A DNA stretch of 64,000 nt from assembly GCA_013399305.1 (NCBI GenBank), contig VXAI01000092.1:71187-135186 (forward strand), in the 5' to 3' direction. The notes below the pieces were generated by a model. That model ran no database searches. It was not told where the DNA came from and worked only from the letters and a program-made list of their open reading frames with translations. A program made the translations under genes and the position numbers. Within the stretch, counting starts at the first letter, position 1. Each line of letters opens with the position of its first letter. Below, piece by piece: positions 59,229 to 64,000 of this stretch. The DNA is from Rostratula benghalensis (Eukaryota > Chordata > Aves > Charadriiformes > Rostratulidae).

Positions 59229-61949
59229 CTGGAGAAGCCACAGCCCTGGGCATTGGGCACCTCACTGGGGACAAGCTGAGGCCAGGCCAGGACGTGAGCC
59301 TGGCATGACCACAGGTGACAGCATGTGACAATGGGTTTTGTGGCATCATGCCTGCCTAGAATCTCCTCCTGTGCTGTTCAGGCTGGCACTTGTCACCTGC
59401 ACCCTGGATGCAAATACATGCTGCTTTCAGGTCCACTGACCTCCTTGCAGTTGACCTGAGGCTTCTCACCAGCCTCTGTGAGGTGCTCCTGCAGAGAAAC
59501 CCTCTGCTTCTGCGTACCCCATGGACACAGTGACAGAGGCTCCCTTTGGGCCATCATTGTCATGCAGATGGCACATTTTTCTAAAGGCCTGTGAACTTAA
59601 TTGTCATATGAGGACATGCAGAGAGACAAGGCCACAAGGCCTGCTGTGACACTTTTAGAGGTCATGTCCCATCAGTAGCAGACTGTGGCCATGGTGCACA
59701 CTAAAGTTGGAGCCCCATTGGCACCAAGCACCACCCTCAACAGCCTCCCCTGTCCAAGTTTATATGTGAGGTAACCTGTAGATACACTGCAGATGAGCTA
59801 CCTCAGGAAGGATTAGGCAGTAATGGGCAAACTGGTGGAGTAGGACTTTGGGGTGCAATGTGTGTCACCATGAAGAAATGGAGGCACTGTTTGTGACTCA
59901 AAGGACAGCTAAAGCTGAACTAATTTAGCTCCTCAGGGAAAGGCAAGTCTAAATGGTCTCTGGCTGCCGAAGACAGACAGTATGTACTGCTTCAAGGACC
60001 CTTTTGCTGATTTGAGACATTGAAAAAGTATAGGCCTTTCCTGAGCAGGGTTATTCTCATCATGACTTTGATGGTTTCACATCTCGTCATGTTAATGAAA
60101 AAGTTATTTAGAAAACCCTCAAGCACTTTTACCTTTATGCAATTTTTCCCCTTACCCCACTGTCCTCACACAAAACAGCAAAAACATTCTTGCTCAAGCT
60201 TTCCAGAAACATTTTCACCTTCGAGCAGAGACCAGGCACATAACTTCTCAACCCAGAGAAACAGAAATTTCAGGCTGTTCTGAGTAGCAGAGGAGGAAAG
60301 CCCAGGGGACTAGAATGGAAACAGTATTGTACAACAGAAATTATGGTCTACTGCTTTTCACAGTATTACTAACTCTTACTTGGTTTTCATTGTTTTTTCT
60401 AGCAAACTGAAGCTACCTAAGGATGCAACTGACCTTTAAAAAGGGCTAGCTCCACAAAAATACACAGGTATAATACATACATCTTCTAACTCCTTACCTG
60501 TAGGCACCTGACTTCCAGAACCATTTTCAGATCTTAAATACTACATCCAGGAATACAGTTTTAGGTATTCAAGAGATGCTAAGCTCATAAACAAGTCTTT
60601 TACAGACTTTTGGAGCCTCACAAGTTGAGTGGAATCTAATACCTGTTTAGGAGCCATATTTTGGATCCAGGCACCCAGATTTCTCTAACTATTTCTATTG
60701 TTTCTCTTTGGGAATGGAAGTAAACCTATTTAATTGATTTAAACAGATTTTCTTTCTTGCAGTTGGCATGTTCTGGGGCCTGTAGTTCTAGATATCCTAA
60801 ATTTTCTACCCTTGCTTTTTCTTTGTTGGCTACCAAAGTAGCTGATTAGATCAGATGATGTAACTCTAAGATATCTGAGATGTTTGAAATGGCTATAGAA
60901 GCCTTCACCTTTAATGCTGATAATTTGAAAAGTTCTCAGCCTGCACATTGTTTACTGGTATCTTGCCACTTTGTTACTTGGATCAGTGAGGGTGCATCTA
61001 CATTAGATAGCTCTATTTGACATTAGTCCATTATCCTAGGCTTGCCATCATGGTGTCCCTGTATTTAAATATCCTTTCATTTTATCTTCAGGTTAATGAT
61101 GCCTCTTGATAAAATCCTAATCTGGATCTCTTCCAGAGTATGTATTTTCTAATATACTGCACTCAATACAAGTGATGGAAACCAGGGTGCAGCAAATAAT
61201 CTTTCACAAAGGGTGAACAGAAACCTGACAGAATTCAACACCTTTTCCTGTCCCATGTATCTTAGCTATACTGATATACAATAAGATATTTATAAGTAAC
61301 ATGGCCGATTTTTGCAGGCCCAGTCTAAAGAAATGTTTTGCTGTCAAGGGGTATTGCAGCTATTTTAGTTCATCAAAGGCTTTTATCCTTTCTTCTTTAG
61401 CTGCAAGTCATAATGCATTTCCATATTACATTTTCTTCACTGGCAAAACTGATCTAGACAGTTCTCTTCCTTCCTTATGCCACTTGTTCCTGCTGCCACA
61501 TCAATCTTCTGCTATGTTTTTTGTGCAAATGCAGCCATCTGTGGGGCAACACTGTAAGACAGATCAGTAAAATCAGGGGTGCTAAAAATAAACTCTCCAG
61601 TAAAAAAAAAATAATAAAAAAATAAAATTGGCAAGACAGTTCAGCTGAAAAATGTAGGAGTGTGGTGAATCTGCAGACAAAGGGTGTTCTTCAGAACAAG
61701 ATGAAAGAAAGGTCAGCGACACAAATGTGTCAAAAGGGGAAAGGTTGAGGATGTCTCATTTCCCCCTAAAAAGGATGGACTGGAGACCAGATGATGGCAG
61801 AGGCTGCAGGAAACACAATCTTATCTATAGAAAAAGGTGTGGCTTTGCCAATTTTATGTTGAAGGTGACGGTTGAAATTTCAGATAAAGATTTCTAAGAG
61901 AGACTGAGATCCACGATCAGAGAGTCGGAACATTTACCCACCATAGTTC
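59229..61949. other. Unique DNA, no gene recognised
   Basis: GC-rich to about 59800, then AT-rich. An A/T-rich low-complexity patch lies at 61601-61627. No repeat family or supported exon. Confidence 0.45.
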
Positions 61950-62195
61950 ATACTCTTCCAACATAAGCTTAAAGAATAGACCATAAACACATGAAATTCT
62001 GGCCCAGGGCAGTGGACTTTACAGTACCCTTTCACAAGAGATAGCAGCATTGCAGATTTAAATATAAAAACTATACTCTTCCAACATAAGCTTAAAGAAT
62101 AGACCATAAACACATGAAATTCTGGCCCAGGGCAGTGGACTTTACAGTACCCTTTCACAAGAGATAGCAGCATTGCAGATTTAAATATAAAAACT
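61950..62195. repeat. Tandem duplication, two identical 123-bp units
   Basis: Unit 1 (61950-62072) and unit 2 (62073-62195) read the same at every position I compared, followed by the first five bases of a third unit (atact). The unit is not a known transposon and has no internal short repeat. Because 123 is divisible by three, the minus-strand open frame (61934-62224) contains the same 41 residues twice. That is a consequence of the duplication, not evidence of coding. Identity implies a recent event or an assembly artefact. Confidence 0.95.
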
Positions 62196-64000
62196 ATACT
62201 GAGGCCAGCAGTCCATAGAAGCATAGATGATAAGAAGGTTATACTAAATTAAGACAAGGTTGCCCATATCACACCTTTTTGCCAGTTCCTCCCTACCCTT
62301 TCTCTGTTTCCTCCCACTGAGAGGAGAAGCACCTTTCTTCCTCAGTCCTGTCTGCTCACCTCTCTTCAGGCTGATATGATTTTCCCCCTTCCACGTTTGC
62401 CAGTGTGTTGTGTGTGTTTAGAACACACCAGATGCTTTGCTTGCAGGGCAGTGTTTTTGTATTCTGACACAATACTTTGTACTTTTCTGCCAGCAGCTGA
62501 ATTAAATACCCAGGATGTTTCAAACCTAGATGTTGTCCAGAAAGTGTTTTGGAGAGACAGGGTTGTTTGTTTTCATAAATCGTATATGCTTCACAACATG
62601 CAGTGTGCATGAAGTATTTCCACTTTTTTTAAGGGTCTGCGCAGCCCCTACTTTTCCTTAATACTTTTCTGTCATCCTGTTCCATAATAATAAACAAAAA
62701 AGAAAATGAACATATCTTCCCAATATATCAGAACAAACCACAGTCAGTTTTTGTGTACAGCTTGTGCAGAAAAGATTATCTTTCCTCCCTGCATTTTCTG
62801 TATTTTGTTAATTGACTATTTTGAATGCTGCTGGTGAAAAGCACCCACTTGGCTGCAGGCTCTCTGCAGCAGAGCTCTCAGGAGGGTGGGTGGCTGGCTG
62901 GAGGTTTGCTTTGTCCCTCATCAGCTTCAAGGAGAAACCATCTGACCACTACAGTGACCACTCAATCTCTGTCTGATGTACAGACAATCTCCCGGTGCAG
63001 AATTTTAAAACACCTGGGCTCTGTTCCCCTCTGGTTCTCCAGCATTAGCCAAGAGACTTCAGAATACTTGTACTGATTTGCTGAATCCCTCTGGACATTT
63101 AGAAAGTTGTACATCTCTGCATTGCTTTGAATTTCTTGTTACTGGTTTTTGTTTTATTGGTGGTTGCACATTTGAGTTGGTAAAACTGTTTACTGTTCCT
63201 GTTCCAGGCAAAATTTGTTCACCTACCCTACCATGCGATTCTATACACTGTCTGTTTCCCTCTGTTTTCTTTCTCTTATTCATCTCTGCTCTTGCTGTCC
63301 CGTTTTCTCCCCTCATTTTATGAACTTCAGTTCTCTAATTCCATTTTTTCTGTACCAGATCTCATCAGAAAGTGGCCAAGAACTTACCCTGCAAACAGTT
63401 GTATGTAACATTTTCCCGAGGATCTTGCCCAGCTGACCACAATGGCACTACTTCCATGCCTTAAGCAACATGTACATGTTTGCTGTGCTGGAGCCGAAGT
63501 AGCTCACCTAGCTATGGGCTTGTACAAGCAAAGAAGGAACTGCTGTGGTTTGTACACAACAAACCAAAATTCCAGCATAATCTCATTGCTGTTACCCTCA
63601 TTTTCCACTTCCCCTCCCTGTTTGTTGTAATTGCCTATTCTGATGTTTCAAACTAAGTATCTCACCATGGAATGACTTGTATTCACTCTTAATTTGATGT
63701 ACTGGAAGTACTCCTATTGACTTAAATGGAACTATGCACACAAATAAAAGTAAGAGTATGTGCAAGCCTTTAACAGACTCTACATTGCAAATCCCGAGGG
63801 AAGAGCATGGTACATTTTAATCATTTTACAATATTTGCACACATTAAATGCAGCTTGGGTAATTAGTAACTTTTTCCAGAGTAAGATCCGCTTAATGGAA
63901 GTATCACTCATCATGTGTAAACACAGGATAAACTCCAGTTCCAGAGAATTCAGAAATGACATGAGACAGTACAGATGATTAAGTAGAGAAAAAAAAAGGG
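62196..64000. other. Unique DNA, no gene recognised
   Basis: No repeat family or supported gene. The window ends in an A-rich run. Confidence 0.5.

Noticed and set aside
61934..62224. 96-codon minus-strand frame with an exact internal 41-residue repeat
   Set aside because: The repeat is explained by the 123-bp tandem duplication; nothing else indicates coding.
1..64000. Endogenous retroviruses, DNA transposons, tRNA or rRNA genes, CRISPR arrays
   Set aside because: Looked for LTR pairs with TG...CA ends, tRNA-like A/B boxes, terminal inverted repeats and regularly spaced repeats; none was seen by eye.

Overview
The window looks like ordinary non-coding DNA from a bird nuclear genome. The main evidence is a set of ten CR1 LINE fragments, the dominant avian retrotransposon. 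They carry the typical ORF2 tail, the characteristic 3' segment around 'gttggactagatgacc', and short terminal repeats of the tgattct kind. There are no bacterial-style genes, operons, ribosome binding sites, CRISPR arrays, recognisable LTR retroviruses or convincing tRNA/rRNA genes. One MIR-like core-SINE relic adds an ancient amniote layer.

Layout. 1-9.5 kb is mostly unique sequence with one CR1 (1950-2287). It also holds several short minus-strand open segments bounded by plausible splice signals (3147-3305, 6056-6263, 6957-7140, 8987-9102); the 6957-7140 and 6056-6263 pair is phase compatible. These could be the 3' end of a minus-strand gene, but I recognise no family and rate them low. 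A MIR-like relic follows at 9316-9450. 9.5-15 kb is unique AT-rich DNA with an AT dinucleotide tract and a polypurine tract of about 370 bp (14105-14474). A relatively well preserved minus-strand CR1 sits at 14946-15353, and a longer, decayed plus-strand CR1 with part of the reverse transcriptase at 17510-18512. 18.5-24.8 kb is unremarkable. 24.8-28 kb is a pile-up of four CR1 copies, the last a decayed ORF2 region with reverse transcriptase motifs. 28-41 kb is unique DNA with a possible 32-nt micro-exon at 32801. Three more CR1 copies lie at 41285-41840, 42655-43232 and 45545-45770, with an alternating purine/pyrimidine tract between the last two. 46-57 kb is unique, partly AT-rich DNA.

The two most striking structures are near the right end. 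A hairpin with 47-bp arms (59105-59228) differs between its arms at only two positions, both explicable as CpG decay. A 123-bp tandem duplication (61950-62195) has two copies that read as identical.

No set of genes working together can be described. The active history visible here is repeated CR1 insertion, a few recent local duplications and microsatellite growth. No previously undescribed system is convincingly present; the hairpin is the best candidate for something unexpected.
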